The position numbers were made by a program, and so were the translations under genes. From a virus: 64,000 bases of DNA. Shown here piece by piece: positions 8,469-16,610 of this stretch. The stretch is from positions 29,377 to 93,376 of the IMG/VR virus record IMGVR_UViG_3300014720_000021; one strand, 5' to 3'. The first letter of the stretch is position 1, and each line of letters begins with the position of its first letter. Under the pieces are notes generated by a model, which was given only the letters and a program-made list of their open reading frames with translations, did not search any database and was not told the origin of the DNA.

Positions 8469-8477
8469 ATATTTATA
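8469..8477 (+). promoter_or_regulatory. Late-type promoter motif (ATATTTATA)
   Basis: GATATTTATAAT, 33 bases before the ATG at 8511. It gives the second TDGENPN copy its own late-type start while the first copy sits in a host-type operon. Confidence 0.45.
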
Positions 8478-8510
8478 ATCAAATAACAATGTTAGAAAAC
8501 ACCATTAAAA

Positions 8511-8843
8511 ATGAGCATAAAAGACTTCATAACTGGTAATGGTTTCTCAAGTAAGAATCGGTTAGATTCTGATTATAAAAACTTTATTTTGAATACCATA
8601 AATAATTGTGATGATACCCATGTTGAACGCTGGGAAATCTATAATGATATCGTTGACGAACTTGTAAAATTAGGTTACAATTCAGAGTTTGAGGAGATAA
8701 AATATCGAATAACGGATGGTGAAAACCCGAATGAGATTTTTCTGAATATTTTCGCTCGTATTGAATTAAGCCCAATTTTGATATTTTACTCTAAGCAATT
8801 GGAAGATTATCTTGAAACTGATAAGTATTCAAAATTTTTCTAA
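8511..8843 (+). CDS. TDGENPN-motif protein, tandem copy 2
   Basis: 110 residues. Parallel to the upstream gene: helical N-terminal half, then YRITDGENPN and a final helix. The two copies sit under different promoter classes (host-type for 8132, late-type for this one), which suggests that they act at different times. Not recognised as a named family. Confidence 0.6.
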   Translation: MSIKDFITGNGFSSKNRLDSDYKNFILNTINNCDDTHVERWEIYNDIVDELVKLGYNSEFEEIKYRITDGENPNEIFLNIFARIELSPILIFYSKQLEDYLETDKYSKFF

Positions 8844-8849
8844 CTTCAC

Positions 8850-8880
8850 TTGTCGTTAAGTTTGTAATTTAATATATTTG
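8850..8880 (+). promoter_or_regulatory. Host-type promoter; start codon 5 bases after -7 box
   Basis: TTG-N20-TATATTTG, then CCAT, then the ATG at 8885. This is the second instance of a predicted leaderless transcript, with TATATTTG(T/C)CATATGG shared almost exactly with 7438-7453. Confidence 0.65.
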
Positions 8881-8884
8881 CCAT

Positions 8885-10321
8885 ATGGCTAAAAAAACAT
8901 ATGATATAACTAAGCGTCTTAAATATTTGGCTGAAAAGTTCGATATTTTTGACCAAGAGGTTGAGTATGATGACGAGTTGATATTATTTGCTGAAGATGG
9001 TTATGAATATACCAGCGATATTAAAGACCCATTGACTGAAACTGTAATAGCCGTATATTCTGATAAAGAAATCAAGGACGGTCGGTTTAAACGAAAGATA
9101 TCAATATCCTTGTTTGTTTTCAGTAGTATGATTTCTGCTGACCCAACAGAAAACAAGATTTTTCTTCAGTGGATGTTAACCGTATACTATAATCTAATTA
9201 AATCTGATGATATTGAGGGTGCTATAAGATTTGCTTGTGAGGATTTACCAAAAGCAAAGGAGTATTTAGAGTTATTTGAGGCTAATAAGAGAAAATCTAA
9301 GTTCAAACAATTCTGTGAGAACAATTATAATTTAAAGAATATTTCTGATTATTCAGATATTAATTCATATAGTTCATTATCGTTATTATTTGATGCTGTT
9401 GACCCATTCATAGATAAGGATGTTTCTGGTATGAAATCCATGATAATGAGATTTGTAAACATTAATGAAGCTGAATTAGTGTTCAAAAATAGAAATTATA
9501 TTGTGTATGTTCCAAAAACCAGAAATGCTTCAGTAATCTTTGAGCGTTTTACTTCATGGTGTACTTCTGTTGCTGGTAATGGTATGTTCACGTCATATAC
9601 GAATAAATTAAGACCTAACGGTGATAAGTCAAAGCTATATGTCATAATTCCAGACGAATTCTTAAAGGGTAATTCTAATGAAATCTTTCAAATACACTTT
9701 GAAAGTGGTCAATTCATGAATAAAGGTAACAGTACTGTCTCTGGTATGGGTGTTCTGGCTAGTGATAAAGAATTATATGGTTTCTTTGAAAATGAACTAA
9801 TTTCAATATTGGAAATGGTACCAAATTTAACCACGACAAATACCTATTTTAAATGGGTTAGCCGTTTCAATATGGGTTATTTCTTATTAAGATTAATCAA
9901 TTCTGATATAATTTCATTACGTTTAGTTGATAAAAATCTAACAAAGGTCACATCAGAAATAAATAAGTTTAGAGATTTGAAACATATGGCATTGGTTAAC
10001 TGTAACATCAACTCATTTGAAACAAACATATCCAATCTCAAAAATTTGGAAATAATCAGTTTAAATGAAAATCCGATAACTAAACTACCTGAAGGTTTAG
10101 AGAATCTCAAAAAATTAAGATTATTATGTTTAAATAAAACAAAAATTGTTACAATACCTGAAGAAATAAAATATTTGGATACGTCTTATGGTGGTTCACT
10201 ATCATTTGTGTCAATAGATGATAATCAGGAATTATATAAGCAGTTATCTTATTATTTACCTAACAGCAAAATAATTATAAATAAACAAACAATTAAGCTT
10301 GAAAAAATTCAAATTAGTTAA
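8885..10321 (+). CDS. W-C-T module protein with leucine-rich repeats
   Basis: 478 residues. A central module has VPKTRNAS, then SWCTS (W225, C226), then MFTSY and FQIHFESGQFM. It matches the module in the 958-aa protein at 26363-29239. About four leucine-rich repeats follow at roughly 350-440 (L..L..L.L..N.I..LPEGL..L..L), with consensus asparagines and LP. LRRs usually mediate protein binding. The combination suggests that the module is targeted to a partner by the repeats. The gene stands directly behind a host-type promoter, consistent with expression by unmodified host polymerase early in infection. The target and activity are unknown. Confidence 0.7.
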   Translation: MAKKTYDITKRLKYLAEKFDIFDQEVEYDDELILFAEDGYEYTSDIKDPLTETVIAVYSDKEIKDGRFKRKISISLFVFSSMISADPTENKIFLQWMLTVYYNLIKSDDIEGAIRFACEDLPKAKEYLELFEANKRKSKFKQFCENNYNLKNISDYSDINSYSSLSLLFDAVDPFIDKDVSGMKSMIMRFVNINEAELVFKNRNYIVYVPKTRNASVIFERFTSWCTSVAGNGMFTSYTNKLRPNGDKSKLYVIIPDEFLKGNSNEIFQIHFESGQFMNKGNSTVSGMGVLASDKELYGFFENELISILEMVPNLTTTNTYFKWVSRFNMGYFLLRLINSDIISLRLVDKNLTKVTSEINKFRDLKHMALVNCNINSFETNISNLKNLEIISLNENPITKLPEGLENLKKLRLLCLNKTKIVTIPEEIKYLDTSYGGSLSFVSIDDNQELYKQLSYYLPNSKIIINKQTIKLEKIQIS

Positions 10322-10451
10322 TAATAGTGGAGAGGTCGTTAATGTTGTTAACGCCTATGATTATGAAGACGCCATTGAATATTTTGCGAAGGTCAAAGAC
10401 CTTAATATAATATATTTACTAAAAATTTTCAAGGTTATTGAAAATAAATAA
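10299..10451 (+). CDS. Small protein with TTG start
   Basis: Open frame of 50 residues overlapping the end of the LRR gene by 23 bases. The start I propose is TTG at 10299, giving MKKFKLVNNSGEVVNVVNAY and ending in a hydrophobic helix (IIYLLKIFKVI). The alternating-strand N-terminus followed by DYEDAIEYFAKVK looks like a genuine small phage protein and not chance. No in-frame ATG is available near the beginning. Function unknown. Confidence 0.45.
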   Translation: MKKFKLVNNSGEVVNVVNAYDYEDAIEYFAKVKDLNIIYLLKIFKVIENK

Positions 10452-10470
10452 GACTTTTATATTTTTTAGC

Positions 10471-10479
10471 ATATTTATT
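10471..10479 (+). promoter_or_regulatory. Late-type promoter motif (ATATTTATT)
   Basis: GCATATTTATTATTGAAG, 38 bases before the ATG at 10518. Together with the terminator at 10719-10746 it brackets a single small gene. Confidence 0.55.
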
Positions 10480-10517
10480 ATTGAAGAATAATATCTTAAG
10501 CTTAAAAAATATTAAAA

Positions 10518-10697
10518 ATGCCAAAAGTAGTAAGAATCTCAGAAGAAAAATTGGTTGATATGATTGACAAAATCGTAGCCGAAGAAGTTGAAAACAGAAA
10601 AGTTGAATGGCTTAATGAGCAGAAAAAGGCCAACAATAGCTTAGTTGAAAACAGGTTGGCTAAGTTAGAGGCTAAAATCAACAAACTTTCTAAATAA
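10518..10697 (+). CDS. Small charged helical protein, monocistronic late gene
   Basis: 59 residues, highly charged and predicted entirely helical with heptad-like spacing in the second half (LVENRLAKLEAKINKLSK), so a short coiled coil is likely. The N-terminus is KVVRISEEKLVDMI. The gene has a private late-type promoter and a strong terminator, which suggests that it is made in quantity on its own transcript, as expected for a minor virion or internal head protein. That role is inference. Confidence 0.6.
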   Translation: MPKVVRISEEKLVDMIDKIVAEEVENRKVEWLNEQKKANNSLVENRLAKLEAKINKLSK

Positions 10698-10718
10698 GTT
10701 TAACAAATTATAAGAATT

Positions 10719-10746
10719 AAAGCTGAAGCAAACGCTTCGGCTTTTT
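10719..10746 (+). terminator. Rho-independent terminator
   Basis: AAGCTGAAGC, loop AAAC, GCTTCGGCTT (one T-G wobble), followed by a T run. It ends the monocistronic gene at 10518-10697. Confidence 0.75.
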
Positions 10747-10788
10747 CTGTTTGTTTACATTTTTAGTTTTAAATTTAGATTGATTCTA

Positions 10789-11481
10789 ATGGAAGATGTT
10801 AGAAAATATCTAAATAGGTCATCTAAGCCTTTAACTTCAAGTGTAATTAAAGATGATTTTATTGTTGCCAGTGAAAAGGCTTTTGATTGTATTTTTAATG
10901 GCACTTCAGAATTTTATCCATGGGAATTACCAGATGATGAGTTATTAAAGGATTTTTCTTTAGGTGTTATTGTTGGTGGTTCTGGAACAGGTAAATCCAC
11001 ATTGCTTAAATCGTTTGGGGATGAAGAAGTGCCCATATGGGGTGCCGATAAATCGGTGGTATCACACTTTAACTCCCCAGATGAAGCAATAAATAAATTA
11101 ATGGCCGTTGGTTTAAATACAATACCTAATTGGTATAAGCCATATCATGTTTTATCTAATGGTGAAAAATTCAGAGCTGACTTGGCGAGAAAGGTAAAGA
11201 ATAATGCTGTAATCGATGAATTTACCAGTGTTGTCGATAGAAATGTAGCAAAAGCTGCTAGTGTTGCTCTATCTAGATATGTGAGGAAGAACGATATCAA
11301 AAATGTTGTAGTTTCAACATGTCACCACGACATTGTTGATTGGTTAGAGCCTGATTGGGTGATTAACACAGATAGTGGTCATTTATATGACGGTTTTTTT
11401 TTATCCGACCAGAAATCAATCTCGAAATATATCGTGCAGACCATAGTGCGTGGGGAATGTTTAAAGACCATCACTATCTAA
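10789..11481 (+). CDS. ABC-type ATPase half of an ABC-GNAT protein
   Basis: About 230 residues from the ATG at 10789. It has Walker A GGSGTGKST near residue 65, an ABC-signature-like LSNGEKFR, and Walker B with catalytic glutamate in NAVIDEFTS, followed by a switch histidine region (STCHHD). There is no transmembrane domain, so this is not a transporter. ABC ATPases fused to an acetyltransferase domain are known (COG2401). Here the frame leaves the expected path at a run of nine T (11394-11402): reading on in the -1 frame gives IRPEINLEIYRADHSAWG and runs straight into the GNAT gene. The last 28 residues of this frame are therefore probably not conserved. Confidence 0.75.
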   Translation: MEDVRKYLNRSSKPLTSSVIKDDFIVASEKAFDCIFNGTSEFYPWELPDDELLKDFSLGVIVGGSGTGKSTLLKSFGDEEVPIWGADKSVVSHFNSPDEAINKLMAVGLNTIPNWYKPYHVLSNGEKFRADLARKVKNNAVIDEFTSVVDRNVAKAASVALSRYVRKNDIKNVVVSTCHHDIVDWLEPDWVINTDSGHLYDGFFLSDQKSISKYIVQTIVRGECLKTITI

Positions 11482-11873
11482 GTGGTGAGTTATCAAAAGC
11501 TTCTAGATGTTATATTGGGTTATTTGGTGGTGAAATTGTTGCATTTGGTGCCACAATAACAATGCCTAATGGTAATTTAAAAAATGCTTGGAGGGAGCAT
11601 CGAACAGTAATATTACCTGACTATCAGGGGTTTGGATTAGGTACTCGATTTTCAGATGCCATTGCTCAAATACATATAGACCTAGGACATAGATTCTTTT
11701 CAAGAACTGCCCATCCACGTTTTGGTTGGTATAGGGAACATTCGCCTTTATGGAAAGCTACATCAAAAAATAAGAAGCTTCGTACAGATATAAAACATGA
11801 TAATATCTTTAACAACCATTATGCTGATAATAAGCGAGTTTGTTTCAGCCATGAGTACGTAGGTGAACAATAA
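11457..11873 (+). CDS. GNAT acetyltransferase half of an ABC-GNAT protein
   Basis: 138 residues from the first ATG, but the frame is open upstream to the T9 run at 11394. The GNAT core is visible: a central strand (CYIGLFGGEIVAFGA), then VILPDYQGFGLGTRF, which is the acetyl-CoA-binding Q/RxxGxG/A loop, and a following helix. Relative to known ABC-acetyltransferase fusions this is the C-terminal domain. Either a programmed -1 slip produces the fusion, the pair works as two chains, or one T was lost from the sequence. Confidence 0.7.
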   Translation: MFKDHHYLSGELSKASRCYIGLFGGEIVAFGATITMPNGNLKNAWREHRTVILPDYQGFGLGTRFSDAIAQIHIDLGHRFFSRTAHPRFGWYREHSPLWKATSKNKKLRTDIKHDNIFNNHYADNKRVCFSHEYVGEQ

Positions 11874-11874
11874 T

Positions 11875-11905
11875 TTGGTAGTTTAGGAGTTTTTAACTAT
11901 ATTTG
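11875..11905 (+). promoter_or_regulatory. Host-type promoter
   Basis: TTG-N20-TATATTTG starting immediately after the GNAT stop codon, 27 bases before the transglycosylase ATG at 11932. Confidence 0.65.
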
Positions 11906-11931
11906 CTATCTAAACTTTAAATTAACTAATT

Positions 11932-12678
11932 ATGGATAAGAAAACAATATTGGGATTTGGTATTTTAACATTTGTGGTATTCGTATTATTTTATCAAAAC
12001 ATTCGGTTATCTAATAAGTTAACGTCATTAGAAAGTAAGTTTTCGGAATATTGGTCACCTAATAATGATGACCTAATAATGTTACCAGATAGTTTTGACT
12101 ATGTTTTTGATAGATTTGAAATCTACAACCCTGAAATTGATACTGAAACGGTTGTTTTGTTTTTAAATTCAATTGACCATTTTAATTTAAGAGACGAGTT
12201 GGTTTTTAATTTGTTGGTTGGTCAAATTATGTTGGAAAGTCAAGCTAAGCAGTATTATACTACTGGTCATAGTAAGCATGGCGAAATAATAAGGGGCACT
12301 TCTGGTGAAGTTGGTATTGCCCAGATAATGCCAACAACCGCTTTGCATTATTTAGAGAAGGTTGTGAAGGGTAACGAACTTTATGACTTAGGTGTTAGTG
12401 ATTATTCGTTTGTTTTTAATGATAAGCTATCAAAACAAAAAAAATATGACAAAATGGTTGTTTGGTTATCAAATATAAATAATAACCTAGCCCTTTGGGG
12501 TTTCATTATGCATGACAATTTAAAACAGAATGATGTATTAGAGGGTTTTGTTGCCTATAACGCTGGTATTGGGGGTTTAAAGCGCTTTTTAAGTAGTTTT
12601 AAACACGCAAGTAAGCATAAGTATATTAAGTCAATAAAAGACACTTTAAACTATGCTTCTGGCGTCTTAGAGGTTTAA
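11932..12678 (+). CDS. Membrane-anchored lytic transglycosylase (SLT-like)
   Basis: 248 residues. An N-terminal hydrophobic segment (about 6-23, ILGFGILTFVVFVLFYQ) is an uncleaved signal anchor. The catalytic domain follows: IMLESQA with the expected catalytic glutamate, then GEVGIAQIMPTTA (the G-x-x-Q-x-M-P motif) and FVAYNAGIGG (the YNAG motif). These are hallmarks of Slt-type peptidoglycan transglycosylases, which cleave the glycan strand to 1,6-anhydromuramic ends. The anchor suggests that it acts from the inner membrane on the periplasmic wall, in lysis or in superinfection or entry remodelling. The host-type promoter argues for expression earlier than typical late lysis genes. Confidence 0.8.
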   Translation: MDKKTILGFGILTFVVFVLFYQNIRLSNKLTSLESKFSEYWSPNNDDLIMLPDSFDYVFDRFEIYNPEIDTETVVLFLNSIDHFNLRDELVFNLLVGQIMLESQAKQYYTTGHSKHGEIIRGTSGEVGIAQIMPTTALHYLEKVVKGNELYDLGVSDYSFVFNDKLSKQKKYDKMVVWLSNINNNLALWGFIMHDNLKQNDVLEGFVAYNAGIGGLKRFLSSFKHASKHKYIKSIKDTLNYASGVLEV

Positions 12679-12682
12679 TCTC

Positions 12683-13237
12683 TTATCTAAAAAAAGTATA
12701 TTCAGTATCACTGATTCGTTGAGCACCAGCTTTTTCCCAAAAATATTTGTTGGATGGTTTAACGGTCAGTGATATTTTTTGTACGTTTGGGAATTTTTTA
12801 TACAGAAGTCTAAGTGCGTAATTTATTACCATTTGAGGGTCTTCATCTTCTGACACTTTAAATTCGATTAGTTTTAACTCATTATCTGATGGTTTATTGG
12901 TAATATTACCAACTTCAACACCACCGATACCCCTACCACCCTTAGTTATGAAATAGATACTACTTTCTGGGGTTTCATCCATAGTTTTTAAAACAACCTT
13001 ACTCTCATTAATTTCCGACTTCTCAGATTTTGTTTCTTTTTTCGGAATTACAATCGAGTCATAATCCTCCATATCGAGTATTGAACCTTTTGTACTTAGT
13101 TTTATCAATCTTTCAGTAACGTCATGAAGGTCCATATCAGTCTCAGCGTCTTCTCTAGCATACTCTAATAACCTAATTAATAGTGGTACGTTTAACTTTA
13201 CAATATCTTGTGGGTTTTCTGTAGTATCTTTTTTCAT
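12683..13237 (-). CDS. GNAT-like protein with helical N-terminal domain
   Basis: 184 residues. The N-terminal 50 residues (LNVPLLIRLLEYAREDAETD) form a conserved-looking helical segment that I associate with other large phages. A charged linker follows, then a region with strand, glycine loop and a final FWEKAGAQ...YTFF, typical of a degenerate GNAT C-terminus (the substrate-side beta strands). The usual Q/RxxGxG/A acetyl-CoA loop is not obvious, so catalysis is uncertain. It sits downstream of clpC-like but has its own late-type motif and is separated from clpC by a terminator. Confidence 0.5.
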   Translation of the reverse strand: MKKDTTENPQDIVKLNVPLLIRLLEYAREDAETDMDLHDVTERLIKLSTKGSILDMEDYDSIVIPKKETKSEKSEINESKVVLKTMDETPESSIYFITKGGRGIGGVEVGNITNKPSDNELKLIEFKVSEDEDPQMVINYALRLLYKKFPNVQKISLTVKPSNKYFWEKAGAQRISDTEYTFFR

Positions 13238-13252
13238 CTTACGTTTCTTTAT

Positions 13253-13261
13253 TATAAATAT
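13253..13261 (-). promoter_or_regulatory. Late-type promoter motif (ATATTTATA)
   Basis: On the minus strand, 15 bases before the ATG at 13237 and directly after the terminator of the unfoldase gene, so the two minus-strand genes are separate units. Confidence 0.55.
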
Positions 13262-13289
13262 AAAAAAAGGCTGGAAATTTCCAGCCTTT
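13262..13289 (-). terminator. Rho-independent terminator after clpC-like gene
   Basis: Perfect 24-base palindrome AAAGGCTGGAAATTTCCAGCCTTT, followed on the minus strand by a T run, 24 bases past the stop of the ClpC-like gene. Confidence 0.8.
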
Positions 13290-13312
13290 GGTTTTAAATA
13301 TTGTTTGTGGCA

Positions 13313-15766
13313 TTATTTAACGAAGACTTTGTTGGTCTTTTTATCGTATGATATTTTAACTATTGAACCTTCTTTAATATTACCCATTAAAATTTCATCA
13401 GCGATAAGATTACCAATATGTACTTGTATTGCTCGATTTAAAGGTCTGGCACCATAAGCTTCATCATAACCTTCTTTAACTAAGAAATCAATAGCTGCAC
13501 TATCCAAAGTTATTTCATATCCTAAATCTGTTAGATTCTTTTTTAATTTTTCAATTTCAATACCGATTATTTTTTTGATGTCGTCAACCTTTAATGAGTT
13601 AAAAATTATGGTATCATCAATACGGTTTAGAAATTCAGGTGAAAATTTCTTTTTTAATGCTTTTTGTATGATATTTCTATCACGTTGTTCTTTACCAACA
13701 ATGGTTGCATCAGTTTTAAAGCCAACACCAGTACCTAATGTCGACAGTTCTTTAACACCGACATTTGATGTTAAAATGATTAAACAATTTTTGAAATCAA
13801 CTTTGCGACCTAAACCATCAGTAAGTTGACCTTCATCCAATAGTTGAAGTAGTAGATTGAAAACATCCGTGTGGGCTTTTTCAATTTCATCGAATAATAT
13901 AACACTATACGGTCTACGCCTAACTTTTTCAGTTAATTGACCACCTTGTTCATATCCAACATACCCTGGAGGTGCGCCCACCATTCTAGACACCGTATGT
14001 TTTTCCATATATTCTGACATATCCAACCTTATTAAAGAATCTTGGTCACCGAATAATTGTTCAGCAATTTTTTTAGCTAATTCTGTTTTACCTACACCTG
14101 AGGGTCCTAAGCATATAAAATTTCCTATCGGCTTACGTTTATCCTTTAAACCTAAACGATTCCTTTTAATCGCCTGTGTTATTTTATCAATAGCGTCATC
14201 TTGACCGATAATTGATTCTTTTAAGACCGAAGCCATATTTGCCAATCGCTTATTTTCCTGACCTGATATTTTATTAAGTGGTATTCCAGTCATTGTTGAA
14301 ATTATTTCACAAATATTTTCAACATCAACTGTTGTTCGTTTTTTATCCAATTGTTGTTCCCACTTTAATTTTTCAGATTCAAGTTTATTACTAAGTTTGT
14401 TTTCCTTATCTCTAAGTTCAGCAGCTTCTTCATATTTTTGTCTACTTACAACCAATAATTTTTGTTCAGCAAGTTTTTTCTTCTCTAATTCAAGTTTTTT
14501 AATTGAAGCAGGTTTTTCCTGTGATACATTTGTTGCGGCACCAGCTTCATCCAAAATATCAATTGCTTTATCAGGCATTGACCTATCAGTAATATATCTA
14601 TCGGACAATTTAACACATTCTTCGATGGCTTCGTCTGTGTAGGTTACTTTATGGTGATTCTCATATTTTTCTTTAAGGTTTTTTAGTATGGTTATTGTTT
14701 CGTCAACTGTTGGTTCGTTAATCAGTACCTGTTGGAATCTTCTCGTAAGTGCGCCATCCTTTTCAATGTGTTCGCGATATTCGTCAAGTGTTGTTGCACC
14801 AATAACTTGTAGTTCACCATTTGCCAATGCTGGTTTAAATATATTGGCGGCATCCAATGACCCACTAGCATTACCAGCACCGACCATTGTATGTATTTCA
14901 TCCATGAATAATATTATTTCTGGATTATTTTTCAATTCGTCTATTAAAGCTTTTAACCTTTCCTCAAACTGACCTCTGTATTTGGTTCCAGCAACCATTG
15001 ACGCCATGTTTAATGAATAAATTTTCTTATCAGATAATATTCTAGGAGCGTCACCATCGACAATCATTTTAGCGATTCCTTCAACCACACTAGTCTTACC
15101 AACACCAGGGTCTCCAATCAAAATCGGATTGTTCTTTTTTCTCCTAGATAAGATTTGTGATACTCTTTTAATCTCATTATCTCGACCAATTACTGGGTCA
15201 ATTTCATCATTCTCAGCAGCAAGTGATACATTTCGACAGAAATTATTAATTACTGGTGTTGCATTTCTAGCAACTCGTTTTGGTTTTTTAGATTTATTAT
15301 TATCTTCCATTGGTGTTTCATCAAAGCTTTCGGTACTCATTAGTGTATCTTTAAAGGTTTCATATGTTATTTTAAATTTATTCAATACTTTAGTTATTTT
15401 AAAGTCTTTAAAACTAAGTATTGATAGGAGTAAATGTGCTGTATCAACTTCAAAATCACCAACCAATTCAACTTCATCATCAACGTGGTCAAATACGGTT
15501 TTAACTTCTTTGTTGAATGGTATCTTATCTGGTGTTTTAACTTTGGGTGTTAGGTTATTATTATGAACAATTTCATATACTGTATCATATAACGAATTAA
15601 TATTAATACCCATAGATGATATAATATTCATGGCCCTATTTTCATTATCCATTATAGTGCTTAACAATATATGCTCTAAAGTTAAATGACTACCATTGGT
15701 GTTTACCACATCACTCAAAGCCTCTCGCATTATTTTTCTAACACTAGGTTTTACATTTTTACCCAT
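13313..15766 (-). CDS. clpC-like: ClpC/ClpA-type AAA+ unfoldase
   Basis: 817 residues, full length for ClpC. A Clp-N-like repeat domain (about 5-145) precedes two AAA+ modules: Walker A at 218-225 (GDPGVGKT) and at 554-561 (GPSGVGKT), with Walker B ILFMDEIH and ILFDEIEK and sensor or arginine-finger sequences (FLNRID). A short coiled-coil M-type region lies between them, ClpC-like and not the long ClpB arm. The second module keeps V-G-F at 681-683, the position of the loop that docks ClpA/ClpC on ClpP. It therefore could feed substrates to host ClpP instead of acting as a ClpB disaggregase. No clpP or adaptor gene is visible here. It has its own host-type promoter and terminator. Confidence 0.85.
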   Translation of the reverse strand: MGKNVKPSVRKIMREALSDVVNTNGSHLTLEHILLSTIMDNENRAMNIISSMGININSLYDTVYEIVHNNNLTPKVKTPDKIPFNKEVKTVFDHVDDEVELVGDFEVDTAHLLLSILSFKDFKITKVLNKFKITYETFKDTLMSTESFDETPMEDNNKSKKPKRVARNATPVINNFCRNVSLAAENDEIDPVIGRDNEIKRVSQILSRRKKNNPILIGDPGVGKTSVVEGIAKMIVDGDAPRILSDKKIYSLNMASMVAGTKYRGQFEERLKALIDELKNNPEIILFMDEIHTMVGAGNASGSLDAANIFKPALANGELQVIGATTLDEYREHIEKDGALTRRFQQVLINEPTVDETITILKNLKEKYENHHKVTYTDEAIEECVKLSDRYITDRSMPDKAIDILDEAGAATNVSQEKPASIKKLELEKKKLAEQKLLVVSRQKYEEAAELRDKENKLSNKLESEKLKWEQQLDKKRTTVDVENICEIISTMTGIPLNKISGQENKRLANMASVLKESIIGQDDAIDKITQAIKRNRLGLKDKRKPIGNFICLGPSGVGKTELAKKIAEQLFGDQDSLIRLDMSEYMEKHTVSRMVGAPPGYVGYEQGGQLTEKVRRRPYSVILFDEIEKAHTDVFNLLLQLLDEGQLTDGLGRKVDFKNCLIILTSNVGVKELSTLGTGVGFKTDATIVGKEQRDRNIIQKALKKKFSPEFLNRIDDTIIFNSLKVDDIKKIIGIEIEKLKKNLTDLGYEITLDSAAIDFLVKEGYDEAYGARPLNRAIQVHIGNLIADEILMGNIKEGSIVKISYDKKTNKVFVK

Positions 15767-15790
15767 ATCTTATTCTTTTTTCAGTTATCG

Positions 15791-15820
15791 CAAATATACA
15801 AATTAAATCTTCAAAAGCAA
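15791..15820 (-). promoter_or_regulatory. Host-type promoter for clpC-like gene
   Basis: Minus-strand TTG-N19-TATATTTG, 24 bases before the ATG at 15766. Its -33 element is three bases from the -33 element of the divergent plus-strand promoter at 15824-15854. Confidence 0.6.
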
Positions 15821-15823
15821 TGT

Positions 15824-15854
15824 TTGACAATTTAAAAAAGATAACGTATATTTG
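15824..15854 (+). promoter_or_regulatory. Host-type promoter for nucleotide-gene operon
   Basis: TTGACA, then TATATTTG after 20 bases from TTG, 18 bases before the ATG at 15873. It is the best match in the window (also matches -35 TTGACA) and drives the overlapping genes 15873-18797. Confidence 0.7.
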
Positions 15855-15872
15855 TAAAAACTAAAAAAAACT

Positions 15873-16094
15873 ATGGAATATATAGCTACAGGTAAACTAC
15901 AGGTATATCTTAACGGTACTTGCGGAGGTACTGGTTGTGACAGTTGTGATTGTGAAATGATACTATATAATGAGGCTAAGCTTTACGTGTCTGGTAATAG
16001 TTATGTTATCGTTACAATTTCTGACTGTGACAATACGGAAACGATTATAGAATCAATTAAATTAGATAAAGTTAAAAAAATAAAAATCAAATGA
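15873..16094 (+). CDS. Small cysteine-rich protein
   Basis: 73 residues with a dense cluster GTCGGTGCDSCDCEM (five cysteines in about 13 residues) near position 15-30 and another cysteine in SDCDN, then a basic tail. It is likely a metal-binding or disulfide-stabilised beta domain. First gene of the operon from the promoter at 15824; overlaps the KTSC gene by four bases. Confidence 0.55.
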   Translation: MEYIATGKLQVYLNGTCGGTGCDSCDCEMILYNEAKLYVSGNSYVIVTISDCDNTETIIESIKLDKVKKIKIK

Positions 16095-16525
16095 TACTAC
16101 ACAAAAAACAAACCGAAAACGGTGTTAAAGCACTCTATAAATCAAGTAATATCTTGGCATCAACTTATAACGATAAGACTAAGGAGTTGGAGGTAATATT
16201 TAAAAGAGGTTCTAGATACCTATATGAAAATGTAAGTTCAACCGACTACACAAGATTTGAATTGGCTGACAGTCAAGGTAAAGTTCTTAACTCACATATT
16301 AAGGCATATTCATTTAAGAAGTTGGATGATGTTGACCCAAAGGACATTGAGGAATCAATATTAAAATATCAATCTGCCGAGGTAAATAGACTTTATGCCG
16401 ATGGATTATCGGATATTTTAACGTTAATCGAGAACGCACCTAATGAATATGATAACAAAATTTTTAATAATATAATAAGTAAATGTCAAAAACTGATTGA
16501 AACTATTGAAACCTATGAAAAATAA
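16091..16525 (+). CDS. KTSC-domain protein
   Basis: 144 residues. Residues about 12-70 follow the KTSC pattern: SSNILASTYNDKTKELEVIF, then GSRYLYENVSSTDY and ADSQGKVLNSHIK. The lysine-threonine-serine-cysteine-type domain is a small conserved fold common in phages, sometimes fused to nucleases or lysyl-tRNA synthetase; its activity is unclear. The C-terminal half is helical and specific to this protein. Confidence 0.6.
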   Translation: MILHKKQTENGVKALYKSSNILASTYNDKTKELEVIFKRGSRYLYENVSSTDYTRFELADSQGKVLNSHIKAYSFKKLDDVDPKDIEESILKYQSAEVNRLYADGLSDILTLIENAPNEYDNKIFNNIISKCQKLIETIETYEK

Positions 16526-16610
16526 AAGCAAACAAGAAGTCACTGAATTGGTGCTGTTCATCGTATCAGCAACCGCTATCACATTGTTCATGTTAATCGG
16601 TATGTTATGA
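16515..16610 (+). CDS. Tiny membrane peptide (31 aa)
   Basis: ATG at 16515, overlapping the KTSC gene end by 11 bases. Basic N-terminus (KNKSKQE) and one hydrophobic helix (LVLFIVSATAITLFMLIGML). It ends with ATGA overlap to the next tiny gene. It is similar in layout, though not identical, to that neighbour, so the two may be a duplicated pair of membrane peptides. Confidence 0.5.
   Translation: MKNKSKQEVTELVLFIVSATAITLFMLIGML

Noticed and set aside
8489-8536. 16-codon frame starting at 8489
   Set aside because: Too short, no conservation evidence, overlaps the start of the real gene at 8511.
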